Source: CAYNST01 sp964434105 (GTDB lineage: Bacteria; Pseudomonadota; Gammaproteobacteria; Pseudomonadales; Cellvibrionaceae). Taken from it: a DNA stretch of 64,000 nt. The DNA is taken from contig CAYSTJ010000018.1 in the NCBI GenBank assembly GCA_964434105.1, positions 1-64,000 on the forward strand, written 5' to 3'. Positions 35,935-45,287 of this stretch are shown here, one piece after another. Every line of letters starts with the position of its first letter. Within the stretch, counting starts at the first letter, position 1. Both the position numbers and the translations under genes were made by a program. The notes beneath the pieces were generated by a model. It worked only from the letters and a program-made list of their open reading frames with translations. It searched no databases and was not told where the DNA came from.

Positions 35935-36742
35935 GATCTGGTTCTTTTAGGCTGCTCAAAAAGTTCGCAATCATAACATAGTCTGATAACGATAGATCCT
36001 CCGGGCGCAGACCGGGATCGATTTGCAGAGACCGCAACTGGTGTTCGTCCAACAGTGCGCGCAGGGTGTTGCGCAGGGTTTTACGGCGTTGCTGGAAGGC
36101 CGTTTTGACCAGTGTATCCAGCATGGCGTGATCATCGACAGGATTTGCCGGCTGTGCCAGCGGCGTCAGGCGGACAATGGCAGAATCCACTTTGGGCGCT
36201 GGGTTGAAACTGGCCGGCGGTACTTCAAACAGCATCTCGACGTCACAGAAATACTGGGTCATGATGCCAAGTCTGCCCCAGGCTTTTTCACCCGGTGAAG
36301 ACGCCATCCGGGCCACAACTTCCTTCTGCAGCATAAAGTGCATATCGGTGATGATGTTCCGGAAGTCGAGCAGGTGGAAGATCAGGGGCGTGGAGATGTT
36401 ATACGGCAGATTGCCAACAATTCGGAGTGGCTGCTGGTCATGAGCCAGGGTACTAAAGTCAAATTGCAATGCGTCGCCCTGATGGATGGTCAACCGGGGA
36501 AACGCGCTGGAAAAGCGGGCCTGCAGGATGGGAATCAGGTCGCGGTCCAGTTCGATAACGTGCAGGTCGGGGCAGTGTTGGAGTAACCCTTCGGTAAGCG
36601 CCCCCTGACCCGGCCCGATTTCGACCAGCGTCTGTCCGGTTCCTGGCCGGATGCTCCACAGCAGGCGCTGAATGATGTCTTCATCGATCAGAAAATTCTG
36701 ACCAAACCGTTTGCGGGCCCGGTGCGGTGTGATGTTATCCAT
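35906..36742 (-). CDS. rsmA: 16S rRNA dimethyladenosine transferase
   Basis: A 278-aa SAM-dependent methyltransferase (KsgA) that dimethylates A1518/A1519 in 16S rRNA. Seen: ARKRFGQNFLID at the N-terminus, motif I VEIGPGQGALTEGLL, catalytic motif IV NLPYNIS and the C-terminal QRRKTLRNTLRALL helix. Located between pdxA and apaG as usual. Confidence 0.97.
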   Translation of the reverse strand: MDNITPHRARKRFGQNFLIDEDIIQRLLWSIRPGTGQTLVEIGPGQGALTEGLLQHCPDLHVIELDRDLIPILQARFSSAFPRLTIHQGDALQFDFSTLAHDQQPLRIVGNLPYNISTPLIFHLLDFRNIITDMHFMLQKEVVARMASSPGEKAWGRLGIMTQYFCDVEMLFEVPPASFNPAPKVDSAIVRLTPLAQPANPVDDHAMLDTLVKTAFQQRRKTLRNTLRALLDEHQLRSLQIDPGLRPEDLSLSDYVMIANFLSSLKEPDHADGHQHPE

Positions 36743-36810
36743 GATGAGCGTATCTACTGTTGTGAAAGGTCCGCCGGGCAGTGTCGGGTCCCGGCACTGG
36801 AAGCACGGAT

Positions 36811-37797
36811 TTATACCGATCGTCGATCGGTCGTCATTTCCAGTGCAACCCTGAGGGCATAATTGAGGCTGCCTGAATCGGCGACGCCGCGGCCGGCCAG
36901 GTCGAGGGCAGTGCCATGATCCACTGAGGTTCGCACGAACGGTAAGCCCAGGGTTATATTGACGGCGTTGCCAAACCCCCGGTATTTCAGCACGGGCAGG
37001 CCCTGATCATGGTACATCGCCAATACCGCATCGGCCTGTTCGAGATTGTGCGGCGTGAAGAGTGTATCAGCGGGCAATGGGCCTCTCAGGTCCATACCGA
37101 GCCGCCGGAGCTCCTCCAGCGCAGGCTGAATCACCTCGATTTCCTCGCGGCCGAGATGCCCGCCCTCACCGGCATGTGGATTCAGTCCGCAAACGAGGAT
37201 CCGGGGCTGTGCAATGCCAAACTGTTGCTGCAGGGCCTTGTGCAGAATGCCCAGTGTACGGGTAAGGTCTGCAGACGAAATGGCATCGGGGACCGCCTTG
37301 AGGGGGATGTGCGTGGTTGCCAGTGCCACCCGCAGGCCTTCGGTCGCCAGCATCATCACAACCTTGTCACAGCGGGCGAGTTCTGCAAAAAATTCTGTAT
37401 GACCGGAGAATGGGATGCCGGCATCATTGATAACGCCTTTATGTACGGGGCCAGTTACCAGGCCGTCCAGCGCCTGCGTCAGACAGTGACTGGCCGCGTG
37501 TCGCAGTGTATCCAGTACGTACCCGGCATTGGACGTGTTCAGTTCGCCGGGTACGACAGCCCGCGCCAGGGAAACCGGATAAACGCTGAGTCGTGTATTT
37601 CCGGACGGCGATGGCGTACCAGGTGCATAGGTCGCGAGCTCAAGTGGCAGTTGCAGCCGTTGTGCTGTGGCGGTTAGCAATGCCGGGTCGGCAAATGCAA
37701 CCAGTTCACATGCCGGGAGTGATTGCTGCGCAAGCTGCACCAGCAGTTCCGGCCCGATGCCTGCCGGTTCACCCGGCGTTATTGCCAGTCGTTTCAT
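36811..37797 (-). CDS. pdxA: 4-hydroxythreonine-4-phosphate dehydrogenase
   Basis: A 328-aa NAD-dependent enzyme of pyridoxal phosphate synthesis. Seen: AITPGEPAGIGPEL at the N-terminus, PFSGHTEFFAEL and CGLNPHAGEGGHLGREE (zinc ligands), the AMYHDQGLPVLKYRGFGNAV block and FVRTSVDHGTALDLAG. Its ATG overlaps the surA stop by 1 bp (TAATG), so translation is coupled. Confidence 0.97.
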   Translation of the reverse strand: MKRLAITPGEPAGIGPELLVQLAQQSLPACELVAFADPALLTATAQRLQLPLELATYAPGTPSPSGNTRLSVYPVSLARAVVPGELNTSNAGYVLDTLRHAASHCLTQALDGLVTGPVHKGVINDAGIPFSGHTEFFAELARCDKVVMMLATEGLRVALATTHIPLKAVPDAISSADLTRTLGILHKALQQQFGIAQPRILVCGLNPHAGEGGHLGREEIEVIQPALEELRRLGMDLRGPLPADTLFTPHNLEQADAVLAMYHDQGLPVLKYRGFGNAVNITLGLPFVRTSVDHGTALDLAGRGVADSGSLNYALRVALEMTTDRRSV

Positions 37798-39083
37798 TAG
37801 ATTTTTATATCGATATAGGCTTCGTCACGCAGTTCGCGCAGCCAGATTTGCAGTTCGTCCTCAAAGCGACGGCTGGCAAGAATGCGGGCTGCCTTGTCGC
37901 GCAGTATTTCCTCTGATATGTCTTCCTGACGACGATCGTCCACTTTCAGCAAATGCCAGCCAAACTGACTGCGAAATGGTTGGCTTATGTCGCCGGTTTC
38001 GGTTTGGGACAGGGCTTTTTCAAATTCAGGTACGAACATACCTGGTCGACTCCAGCCGAGATCGCCGCCGGACAGTTTGGAGGCAATGTCTTCAGAGTGC
38101 TTTTTGGCCATTTCGGCAAAGTCAGCGCCATTAATAATCTGTCGGCGAATATCTTTCAAGCGGGTTTGCGCTTCTTCATCGCTGAGAATGGCCGACGGTT
38201 TGATGAGAATATGTCGCGCCTTGCTTTGCTGTTGCACCTGCTGGGAATCATCCCGTTTGTCCATCACTTTTAAAATATGAAATCCGGCCGGGCTGCGCGC
38301 GGGCTCGGAAACCTGTCCAATCTCAAGCGTGGGCAGAATCTCGGCAAACAGGCTGGGGAGGTCGTTGGTTTTGCGCCAGCCGAGATCACCGCCTTGAAGG
38401 GCGGCCGGGCCGTTGGATTCCGCGATGGCCACCTCCGCAAAGTTGGCACCGCGCCGGATCCTCGTTACCAGTTCACCGGCTTTTTTTTTCGCAGCTTCCA
38501 ACGCGTCGGCATCCGGTGATTGCGGCAGGGCCACCAGTATGTGGGAAAGCCTGTATTCGGGCGAAATCCAGAATTGCGCGTCGGCCGACTGCAGGAAATT
38601 CTGGATTTCCAGCGGTGATATGTAAATGCGCTGCTGAACCATTCCCTGCTGTATCTGCTGAATCGTGATATCGCGGCGTAATGTTTCCCGCAGCTCCGTC
38701 ATGGATATGCCGTCCGCGGCCAGCTGCCGTTGAAACGCTTCCGGGCTAAGACGGTTGGATACCCGCACATTTTCGATGGCCTGGTTAACCTGTTCATCGG
38801 TAACCTTGAAGCCCACTCGCTCTGCCACCTGCAGTTGCAGCTGCTCGCTGATCAGATGATCAATCACCTGTTGTTGCAGAACCTGTGTGTCAGGCAATGT
38901 CATTTTCTGCGCTGCTGCATGTTCAGCTACCTGTAAAATCCGCTCGTCCATTTCAGATTGCAATACAACATTTTTGTCCACGATCGCAATGACTTTGTCC
39001 AGCGGCCGTTCCGCCGACAGGGCGCTGACGGATGTAAAAATTGAAAGTGCAAATACCCAGAATTTCAATGGCTTCATAATCAC
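37797..39083 (-). CDS. surA: Periplasmic chaperone / peptidyl-prolyl isomerase SurA
   Basis: A 428-aa exported protein that escorts outer-membrane beta-barrel proteins, including LptD, to the BAM machinery. It has a signal peptide (MKPLKFWVFALSIFTSVSAL, cleaved near SALSA), an N-terminal chaperone domain (LDKVIAIVDKNVVLQSEMDE) and two parvulin (PpiC) repeats marked by GGDLGWRKTNDLPSLFAEIL and GGDLGWSRPGMFVPEFEKAL. Start 39083 or ATG 39077. It sits 73 bp downstream of lptD, a client, as in most gammaproteobacteria. Confidence 0.97.
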   Translation of the reverse strand: MIMKPLKFWVFALSIFTSVSALSAERPLDKVIAIVDKNVVLQSEMDERILQVAEHAAAQKMTLPDTQVLQQQVIDHLISEQLQLQVAERVGFKVTDEQVNQAIENVRVSNRLSPEAFQRQLAADGISMTELRETLRRDITIQQIQQGMVQQRIYISPLEIQNFLQSADAQFWISPEYRLSHILVALPQSPDADALEAAKKKAGELVTRIRRGANFAEVAIAESNGPAALQGGDLGWRKTNDLPSLFAEILPTLEIGQVSEPARSPAGFHILKVMDKRDDSQQVQQQSKARHILIKPSAILSDEEAQTRLKDIRRQIINGADFAEMAKKHSEDIASKLSGGDLGWSRPGMFVPEFEKALSQTETGDISQPFRSQFGWHLLKVDDRRQEDISEEILRDKAARILASRRFEDELQIWLRELRDEAYIDIKI

Positions 39084-39156
39084 TGCTTTTGTAACTCTCT
39101 GAATAATAGGTGTCGCAGACCTGAATGGTGCGAAACCTGCGAAGGTCGGCTGATTA

Positions 39157-41589
39157 TCAGCGCGACCGGAATGTTGGTATATGTTCCTGCAGTAATTGCC
39201 TCACCCGTTCTCCCGAACTGGTCAGGCCCTTAAGGTCCACCTCGAGGAAGATACCGTTGTCATAGTGGCGATCACTGTCATTCACCAGTTCCGCCAACTT
39301 GCTGTCCAGCCAGCGACGTGCCATCACCCGCAAACGATAGCAGCAATCGTCATATTCGAACCCGATAAAAGTATCGAGTTCCCGGCTGCTTTCCAGGTCA
39401 TAGAACAGACGACCGAACAATTGCCACTGTGCTTTCAGCGGGAAGGTCGCCACGGCATCCAGCTGATCCATGGGGACTGATGTCGTCGCCAGCGGATCTT
39501 CTCTTACGTAACGGTAACCCAGGCTGAAAAACCGCTTGCGAGCGTCATTGTATGCCAGTCCGGTGCTGGCCCGCATAATGCGGCTATTTTTTGGATTGAA
39601 CAGCCAGTCGCTGGTTACCCGCCATTCATCATTGAGCTGGCCGTAAAACTGCGCCGCCAGATCGGATTCCTGGAGGGTCTGGGTCTCGCTGGTTTCGCTG
39701 AGGGTCACCCGACGGTCCTGAAAGTAATGCACCTGTCCCACGCTCAATTCCATGCGCGGACGCTGGCGCAGCTGGTCCATCCATTGTCCGGTTATGCCAA
39801 TCGTCAACTGATTTGCATCGTCCAGTCGGTCCCGGCCGATGAAACGCCTGTCACGAAACAGCTGGTGATAACTGAAGGTCAAAGGCGTGGTATCAAAATT
39901 GACATCGCGTCGCACACCCAGATTCGGGTCAGCCACATCATACAGGTCGCTGTGGTCGGTGTAGTTTCGGTAGACATAAAAAATGCGCGGCTGGAGAATC
40001 TGCTGGCCTGCGTTGCGTTCGAACACCAGTCCCGCATCGAGGCTGCCATAGGTAGTGGCCAGCGCCGGTGAACTGTCGGCATCAGCTCGGAGATTGCCTT
40101 CATCCAGCTGGTAGGCCAGCGCCTGAACGCCAGCCTTCGGACGGACAAACCCCCATGATCGTTCCCTGCTCCAGGTGACGGCATAGTCGGCAAAGACGCG
40201 GCTGCCGGTTATGAAAGTATCGTTTTTGTGAGTGAACTGGGCATACTCGTGGTCCATTGCCAGGCCCCAGGTGTTCCATCGATAACGCCCCTGCGCCTGT
40301 ATTCGGGGCAACTGGCGGTAGGCCGGTTCCAGGTCCGCCAAAAGGTTTTGATATGCCTGGGCGCGGACATTGAAGTGCCAGTTCGGAAGCCGCAACCCCA
40401 GTGCCGCCCTCTGTGTAAGAAACGTGTTATTGACCACGTCGAAGCTGGCAACAGACAGGTCACGGAAGTAGTCAATATCGCTGGCGCGGGTGTATTCGAT
40501 GCCTGAATACCAGCGACCGTAGGCTTCGCCATGGTGGTCCAGGTTGACCAGCCAGCGCTTTTCGTCCTTGAACGGACGCAGAACTTCCTCGCTGTATCCC
40601 TCACGTTCAAGCTGGTCCAGATCAGGGTCGGCGCCACCTTCGTCTTTGGGCAGCCATGCCAGATTGAAAACATTTTCGGCATAGCCACTCAGATGCCGAA
40701 ATTCGGTTTCCAGCATCATGCCGTGGCCGCCGGCATAGCGCGGTGCGATGGTTGCATCGTAGTTCGGTGCAATGTTCCAGTAGAACGGTATGGTGATATC
40801 CGGGTGTCCATCATTGCTGGCCACACTCGGAAATAACAGCCCGGACTGGCGCTCGGAACCGACCGGAAAGGTAATGATTGGTGCGTAGAGTACCGGAATT
40901 TTGCCAATGGTCACCCAGACATTGCGTCCATAACCCTGCATGGTATGCGGGTTGACCCGAAGCCGGTCACCGCGGATCTGCCAGGTTTCCTCGAATGGCT
41001 CGCAACTGGTTATTCTGCCGTTTTCCAGGCTGATGACGCCGTTGGATAGCTGTTCAATCCGCTCAGCGCTGCCGCGCAGGTGGCTTTCGTGAAACACAAA
41101 TTCGCCACCGCTGAAGCTGGCCTCATTGCCTTGCATATTCACCTTTGCGCCGGAACCTCGCACGAGCAGTCCGGGTTCGCGGATGACTACCTGTCCATCC
41201 AGTTCTGCCGTTTCGATTGACTGGTCGTAGGTGATGGAATCGGCGCGCAGCAGCCTGGAACCCTGACGAATGTCGACATTGCCGTCGAGACGGATCATGG
41301 TTCCCGCCTGGTGAGCGGAATCCGAGTCAATATAAATCGGTGAAACCGCCGGGTCTTCGAACGCCTGGCCATGACTGGAGAGCGGATCGATGTAGGTACC
41401 GCGGCACGCCGGACCCAGGTTCAGGCGTTGCTGGCGGTTGAGTTTGTGGACCGGCACCCAGTCATAGCGTTCGCTTACTGCGGTGGGGATGTTAAGGTCT
41501 TCCTTCGGCGCTTCTCCGGCAGCGATAGCGGATGATCCGAGCAATGCCCATAATGGCAGGTTGACGGTCCTGAATAAAGGTATTGGCAT
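39157..41589 (-). CDS. lptD: LPS-assembly outer membrane protein LptD
   Basis: An 810-aa outer-membrane barrel that inserts LPS into the outer leaflet with LptE. From the start at 41589 (MPIPLFRTVNLPLWALLGSS) there is a signal peptide, then the OstA-like beta-jellyroll (MIRLDGNVDIRQGSRLLRAD; AELDGQVVIREPGLLVRGSG), and the C-terminal barrel. Two cysteines in the N-terminal part (GPACRGTYID; TSCEPFEETW) and an adjacent pair CC in EYDDCCYRLRVMARRW match the inter-domain disulfides needed for function. The upstream divergent region holds a small MITE derivative. Confidence 0.96.
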   Translation of the reverse strand: MPIPLFRTVNLPLWALLGSSAIAAGEAPKEDLNIPTAVSERYDWVPVHKLNRQQRLNLGPACRGTYIDPLSSHGQAFEDPAVSPIYIDSDSAHQAGTMIRLDGNVDIRQGSRLLRADSITYDQSIETAELDGQVVIREPGLLVRGSGAKVNMQGNEASFSGGEFVFHESHLRGSAERIEQLSNGVISLENGRITSCEPFEETWQIRGDRLRVNPHTMQGYGRNVWVTIGKIPVLYAPIITFPVGSERQSGLLFPSVASNDGHPDITIPFYWNIAPNYDATIAPRYAGGHGMMLETEFRHLSGYAENVFNLAWLPKDEGGADPDLDQLEREGYSEEVLRPFKDEKRWLVNLDHHGEAYGRWYSGIEYTRASDIDYFRDLSVASFDVVNNTFLTQRAALGLRLPNWHFNVRAQAYQNLLADLEPAYRQLPRIQAQGRYRWNTWGLAMDHEYAQFTHKNDTFITGSRVFADYAVTWSRERSWGFVRPKAGVQALAYQLDEGNLRADADSSPALATTYGSLDAGLVFERNAGQQILQPRIFYVYRNYTDHSDLYDVADPNLGVRRDVNFDTTPLTFSYHQLFRDRRFIGRDRLDDANQLTIGITGQWMDQLRQRPRMELSVGQVHYFQDRRVTLSETSETQTLQESDLAAQFYGQLNDEWRVTSDWLFNPKNSRIMRASTGLAYNDARKRFFSLGYRYVREDPLATTSVPMDQLDAVATFPLKAQWQLFGRLFYDLESSRELDTFIGFEYDDCCYRLRVMARRWLDSKLAELVNDSDRHYDNGIFLEVDLKGLTSSGERVRQLLQEHIPTFRSR

Positions 41590-41701
41590 GGAAGATTCTT
41601 TTGTTATGTCCGGGAAATCCGGTAAACACGGAACAGCATCGGCAGCATAATTGGCCGGTAAAAGGCAGAGCGATTGTAAAGGGGACGCCTGCGGAATACT
41701 A

Positions 41702-41757
41702 GGGTCTGTTGACGTTTCATGGGCACAACAGCGGCGATGATGAAACGTCAATAGACC
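41702..41757. mobile_element. Family-2 MITE, short internal-deletion derivative (56 bp)
   Basis: Left end GGGTCTGTTGACGTTTCAT and right end ATGAAACGTCAATAGACC are nearly perfect inverted repeats with only about 20 bp between them, of which CACAACAGCGGCGATG matches the right arm of the 30.4-kb copy. TA precedes the left end; the right border is degenerate. It lies in the 284-bp lptD/amgK divergent promoter region. The rest of that gap shows no gene. Confidence 0.82.
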
Positions 41758-41873
41758 TGGGGCAGCGGTTCGAACCGGGCCGTTACGCCGGCTTGGGCAG
41801 ATAGTCGTAAAACCCGTCGCTTTTCATGTAAAATCACGGTAACCCCTTACCTTTACAGGAAATTCCTAAATTG

Positions 41874-42938
41874 ATGATGACTGCAACCGGCGCTGAGCTT
41901 CGCAACTGGGTTGATTCTGTCTGGCCTCAGCTACAGCTGATGGGTTATGCCCTGAAACCGGATTTCCACAAAGTCGGGGACCGGGTACCGCAATGGCAGG
42001 CATTACCCGGCGATGCCGGGTTCCGTCGCTATTTTCGGCTGTCCTGTGAACCGCCCCTGCTGGCGGTTCATGCCCCGCCGGATACCGAAGACAGTCAGGC
42101 ATTTATCGACATTGCCCGCCTGCTCCGGGAAAGTGGCGTACTGACCCCGCTGGTGCTCGTCGACGATCTGTCGCGTGGGTTCCTGATCATTGAAGACCTG
42201 GGTGGGACCTTGCTGCTGGATGTTCTGCAGGCGGAAAACGCGGATGCGCTTTATGCCAGCGCACTGGAATCACTTTTTCGTATTCAGACATGTCAACTGG
42301 ACTACGCGGTTTTCCCGCTCTATGACAGCGAAAAGCTGTTGCAGGAGATGGCGCTGTTCAGGGAGTGGTTTGTGCATCGCCTGCTTCGGATTTCTCCCAG
42401 TATTGCGGAAGACCGAATGCTGGACGATCTGTTCCAGTTACTGGCGGGTTCGGCCGTCGAGCAGCCGCAGGTTGTCGTGCACCGGGATTATCACTCCCGG
42501 AACCTGGTCCATCGGGAAGGCGGGTTGCCTGGCGTTATCGATTTTCAGGACGCCGTTATTGGTCCCTGGACCTACGATCTCGTGTCACTGCTCCGGGATT
42601 GCTATATCACCTGGCCACAGCAGCAGGTCCATCAGTGGGCACTGAATTATGCGCGTCTTGCACAGCGCGCCGAGCTGGTTCCGGCCTGCGATGAAATGCA
42701 ATTCCTGCGCTGGTTTGACCTGATGGGATTGCAGCGCCATATCAAGGTGCTGGGTATTTTTGCGCGCCTGTCATTGCGTGATGGGAAGCACCGCTATCTG
42801 AATGATCTTCCGACAGTGATGCATTATGTTCTGACTGTCGCCCGACGGTATCCTGAATGCGCCCGTTTTGTGCAATGGTATGAAGCGGCATTGTTGCCGC
42901 AGATCGAAATGACCGATTGGTATGAGGTCCGCACATGA
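41874..42938 (+). CDS. amgK: N-acetylmuramate/N-acetylglucosamine kinase AmgK
   Basis: A 354-aa aminoglycoside-phosphotransferase-fold kinase that phosphorylates recycled MurNAc/GlcNAc at C1. Seen: ALPGDAGFRRYFRL, the catalytic loop VVHRDYHSRNLV and metal-binding VIDFQDAVIGPWTYDLVSLL. It overlaps murU by 4 bp (ATGA) and is divergent from lptD, the arrangement known from Pseudomonas. Together they bypass de novo UDP-MurNAc synthesis. The start may be TTG 41871 or ATG 41874/41877; AGGA at 41857-41860. Confidence 0.93.
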   Translation: MMTATGAELRNWVDSVWPQLQLMGYALKPDFHKVGDRVPQWQALPGDAGFRRYFRLSCEPPLLAVHAPPDTEDSQAFIDIARLLRESGVLTPLVLVDDLSRGFLIIEDLGGTLLLDVLQAENADALYASALESLFRIQTCQLDYAVFPLYDSEKLLQEMALFREWFVHRLLRISPSIAEDRMLDDLFQLLAGSAVEQPQVVVHRDYHSRNLVHREGGLPGVIDFQDAVIGPWTYDLVSLLRDCYITWPQQQVHQWALNYARLAQRAELVPACDEMQFLRWFDLMGLQRHIKVLGIFARLSLRDGKHRYLNDLPTVMHYVLTVARRYPECARFVQWYEAALLPQIEMTDWYEVRT

Positions 42939-43615
42939 TGGCGATGATTCTGGCTGCGGGCGAAGGTCGACGCATGCGTCCACTCACTGAATCAATACCC
43001 AAACCGCTGCTGGCGGTCGGCGGCACTCCGCTGATCGTCTGGCATATCAACCGGTTACGGGATGCCGGCTTCACCAGGATTGTTGTCAATGTGGCGTACC
43101 TGGGTGATCAGATTGTCCGGGCTCTGGGCGACGGCGCGCAATGGGGGGTCAAAATTGCGTTCTCTCGCGAAGTGCAACCGCTGGAAACCGCTGGTGGTAT
43201 AGCGCAGGCTTTGCCCTTGCTGGGGAATGAACCTTTTCTGCTGGTCAACAGTGATATCTGGACGGATTACCCCCTTCAAAACCTGCGGCAAAAGCGGCCG
43301 CAATCCGGTGGCGCCCATCTGGTTCTGGTGAATAATCCCGCCCATCACCCAGAGGGCGATTTTGCGCTGGATGGACGCAACCTGATTACGCAGGATCGCA
43401 CGCTGGCACGCTTCACCTACAGCGGCATCAGCGTGATTCAACCGCAAATGATCCGTGCCTATCCGCGTAAGCGCGAGCGTTTTCCCCTGCTGGAGGTGCT
43501 CGAATGGGCGATCGCACGCGAGCAGGTATCCGGCGAGCTGTATGGTGGAGAATGGGTGGATGTGGGAACCCCGGAACGTTTTAACCACATCAACAGCGCA
43601 TGGGATCTTCGGTAG
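42935..43615 (+). CDS. murU: N-acetylmuramate alpha-1-phosphate uridylyltransferase MurU
   Basis: A 226-aa nucleotidyltransferase converting MurNAc-1-P and UTP to UDP-MurNAc in peptidoglycan recycling. Seen: MILAAGEGRRMRPLTESIPK with PLLAVGGTPLI (nucleotide-binding signature), AGGIAQALPLLG, LLVNSDIWTDYPL and GEWVDVGTPERF near the end. Coupled to amgK by start/stop overlap. This pathway confers intrinsic fosfomycin tolerance in Pseudomonas; the same may apply here (inference). Confidence 0.94.
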   Translation: MMAMILAAGEGRRMRPLTESIPKPLLAVGGTPLIVWHINRLRDAGFTRIVVNVAYLGDQIVRALGDGAQWGVKIAFSREVQPLETAGGIAQALPLLGNEPFLLVNSDIWTDYPLQNLRQKRPQSGGAHLVLVNNPAHHPEGDFALDGRNLITQDRTLARFTYSGISVIQPQMIRAYPRKRERFPLLEVLEWAIAREQVSGELYGGEWVDVGTPERFNHINSAWDLR

Positions 43616-43640
43616 GGCGCGATAAATGGCCTGCGATTGG

Positions 43641-44024
43641 CTACCCGGCCGGGCGGGAACCGGCGGTCAGCCAGGCAACAGCGTCGGCTTCCTCATGAAA
43701 AACCCGCATATTGTAACCGGCGTTGTGGTTGAGGGTTTCCAGAAATTTGTGGGTTTTATCGTCACGGCGGGTGATTGTCGCAACGCGCGTCCCCCGTCGA
43801 ATACCCATGGCTGCCATATCCTGGTTGACGAAGTGAAAGTTTTCTCCATAGCCCAGCGTGTTATAGGCTTCGCGCACGTCAGTGAGATAGCAACGAATAT
43901 TCGTTTCATGGCCCAGAGTGTCAAGCGCGATGCAGAAATTACGGGCAACGACGGCGTCAATGGCGCCGGTAATACGGCAGACCAGATACTGCTTGTCTTC
44001 GGAGACGTTTAATTGGTAGCTCAT
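43641..44024 (-). CDS. STAS / SpoIIAA-like protein
   Basis: A 127-aa single-domain protein with alternating beta/alpha pattern typical of the SpoIIAA-like (STAS) fold: YLVCRITGAIDAVVARNFCI, ALDTLGHETNIRCYLTDVRE and GIRRGTRVATITRRDDKTHK. No catalytic residue is seen. Similar proteins occur widely in marine gammaproteobacteria without assigned function. It converges with murU across 25 bp. Family call is by fold-level pattern only. Confidence 0.5.
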   Translation of the reverse strand: MSYQLNVSEDKQYLVCRITGAIDAVVARNFCIALDTLGHETNIRCYLTDVREAYNTLGYGENFHFVNQDMAAMGIRRGTRVATITRRDDKTHKFLETLNHNAGYNMRVFHEEADAVAWLTAGSRPAG

Positions 44025-44185
44025 GTCAGCCTCGGTTGATTGATTTACGATTACGGCACCGCCGCACCCGAGACGCCGGCGGCCCGCGAGCCGTCTGCAG
44101 CGGGCGGCAAGTGTCGCGCTATGATCAGGCTGTATCGCCTATACTGGGATTTACCGACTAATCCGTGCTATCAGGGAGCCAGAGT

Positions 44186-45076
44186 ATGCCACCGGAGTAT
44201 TACCAGCCGCCAGCGTCGCATGAAAATCATATTCGGCTGATGTTGATTGGACTTACAGCATTCTTCGCCGTCATCGCGCTGATGGCAATACTGTTCTTTA
44301 TTTTCGCTTCCCGACTCGCGCAGGTCATACCCTTCGCAGCAGAGAAGCGTTTTGTTAAGCCTTATGAAAATCTGGCCGAACGGTGGTTTGCCGGGGAGAC
44401 GGATGCGGAGACCGAAACCATAGAGCAGTACCTGCAGTCGCTCACAGACAGTCTTGCTGTCACCATGGGTATGCCGGCGGACCATGAGGTTACGGTCCAT
44501 TACCTCGAAGCGGATGTGTTCAACGCGTTTGTTACGCTGGGTGGTCACTTATTTGTATGCCGGGGGCTGCTCAAGGAAATGCCGGACGAAAACGGTCTGG
44601 CGATGGTCGTGGCGCACGAGTTAGCGCATATCAAAAACCGCGATCCGGTTGCGGCGATGGGGCGTGGACTGGCGATGGCCCTGATGTACGCATTTGCGAC
44701 AGGTGACTATTCCGCTGGAGCGGATATCGCGTCGTTCGGTGGTGAACTCGGTATTGCAAAGTTTTCACGGGATCAGGAAAAGGCGGCGGATCTGGCTGCG
44801 ATACAGGTTATTCAGCATCACTACGGCCACGTGGGTGGATACGACAGCTTTTTGGATTTTGCGGCCGCGTCCGCTTCGCCGGGCGAGAATAAAGACGTTT
44901 CGGAAAATGCGACGTACTACGGCGGGCTGTTTGACTCGCATCCGGCCACCATGGACCGGATCGAGACGCTGGCGGCTCGGGTAGCGGCGCTGGGCTGGAC
45001 ATCCGGTCCGCGAACGCCATTGCCCGAGGATGTCAAGGCCGCGCTGCGCCAAAGTGAGCTCAGTGAGACGCCTTGA
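44186..45076 (+). CDS. M48 family metallopeptidase, membrane-anchored
   Basis: A 296-aa protein with one N-terminal transmembrane helix (LMLIGLTAFFAVIALMAILF) and an M48-type zinc protease domain: VVAHELAHIKNRDPV with HExxH at residues 144-148, and the downstream FSRDQEKAADLAAIQ block carrying the third ligand Glu, then FDSHPATMDRIETL near the C-terminus. Relatives include BepA/LoiP-type envelope quality-control proteases. Start ATG 44186 chosen over 44165. Its 3' end overlaps the convergent TM2 gene by 17 bp. Confidence 0.88.
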   Translation: MPPEYYQPPASHENHIRLMLIGLTAFFAVIALMAILFFIFASRLAQVIPFAAEKRFVKPYENLAERWFAGETDAETETIEQYLQSLTDSLAVTMGMPADHEVTVHYLEADVFNAFVTLGGHLFVCRGLLKEMPDENGLAMVVAHELAHIKNRDPVAAMGRGLAMALMYAFATGDYSAGADIASFGGELGIAKFSRDQEKAADLAAIQVIQHHYGHVGGYDSFLDFAAASASPGENKDVSENATYYGGLFDSHPATMDRIETLAARVAALGWTSGPRTPLPEDVKAALRQSELSETP

Positions 45077-45287
45077 TGGGCAGCCCCTGTCCGTCCTTGA
45101 AGCTGCCGGTGACGATGATGATGAAATCGATCAGGGTCCAGATACCCAGTCCGCCGAAAGTCAGCAGCATAAGAATGCCGGTTCCGATTTTGCCTGCGTA
45201 GAAACGGTGTATACCGAACATGCCGACAAAAAAGCAGAGCAGCACTGTCGGAACAAACCCCTTTTCACTTACTGTTAAATCATTCAT
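45060..45287 (-). CDS. TM2 domain protein (second of a tandem pair)
   Basis: A 75-aa protein with two transmembrane helices separated by a short loop. FFVGMFGIHRFYAGKIGTGI and LTFGGLGIWTLIDFIIIVTG are the canonical TM2 pattern (G-x-H-x-F-Y-x-G ... W-x-x-I-D). The sequence ends with TGSFKDGQGLPI, nearly the same as the neighbouring paralogue. The start at 45287 lies 8 bp inside the end of that gene. Function of bacterial TM2 proteins is unknown. Confidence 0.85.
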   Translation of the reverse strand: MNDLTVSEKGFVPTVLLCFFVGMFGIHRFYAGKIGTGILMLLTFGGLGIWTLIDFIIIVTGSFKDGQGLPIKASH

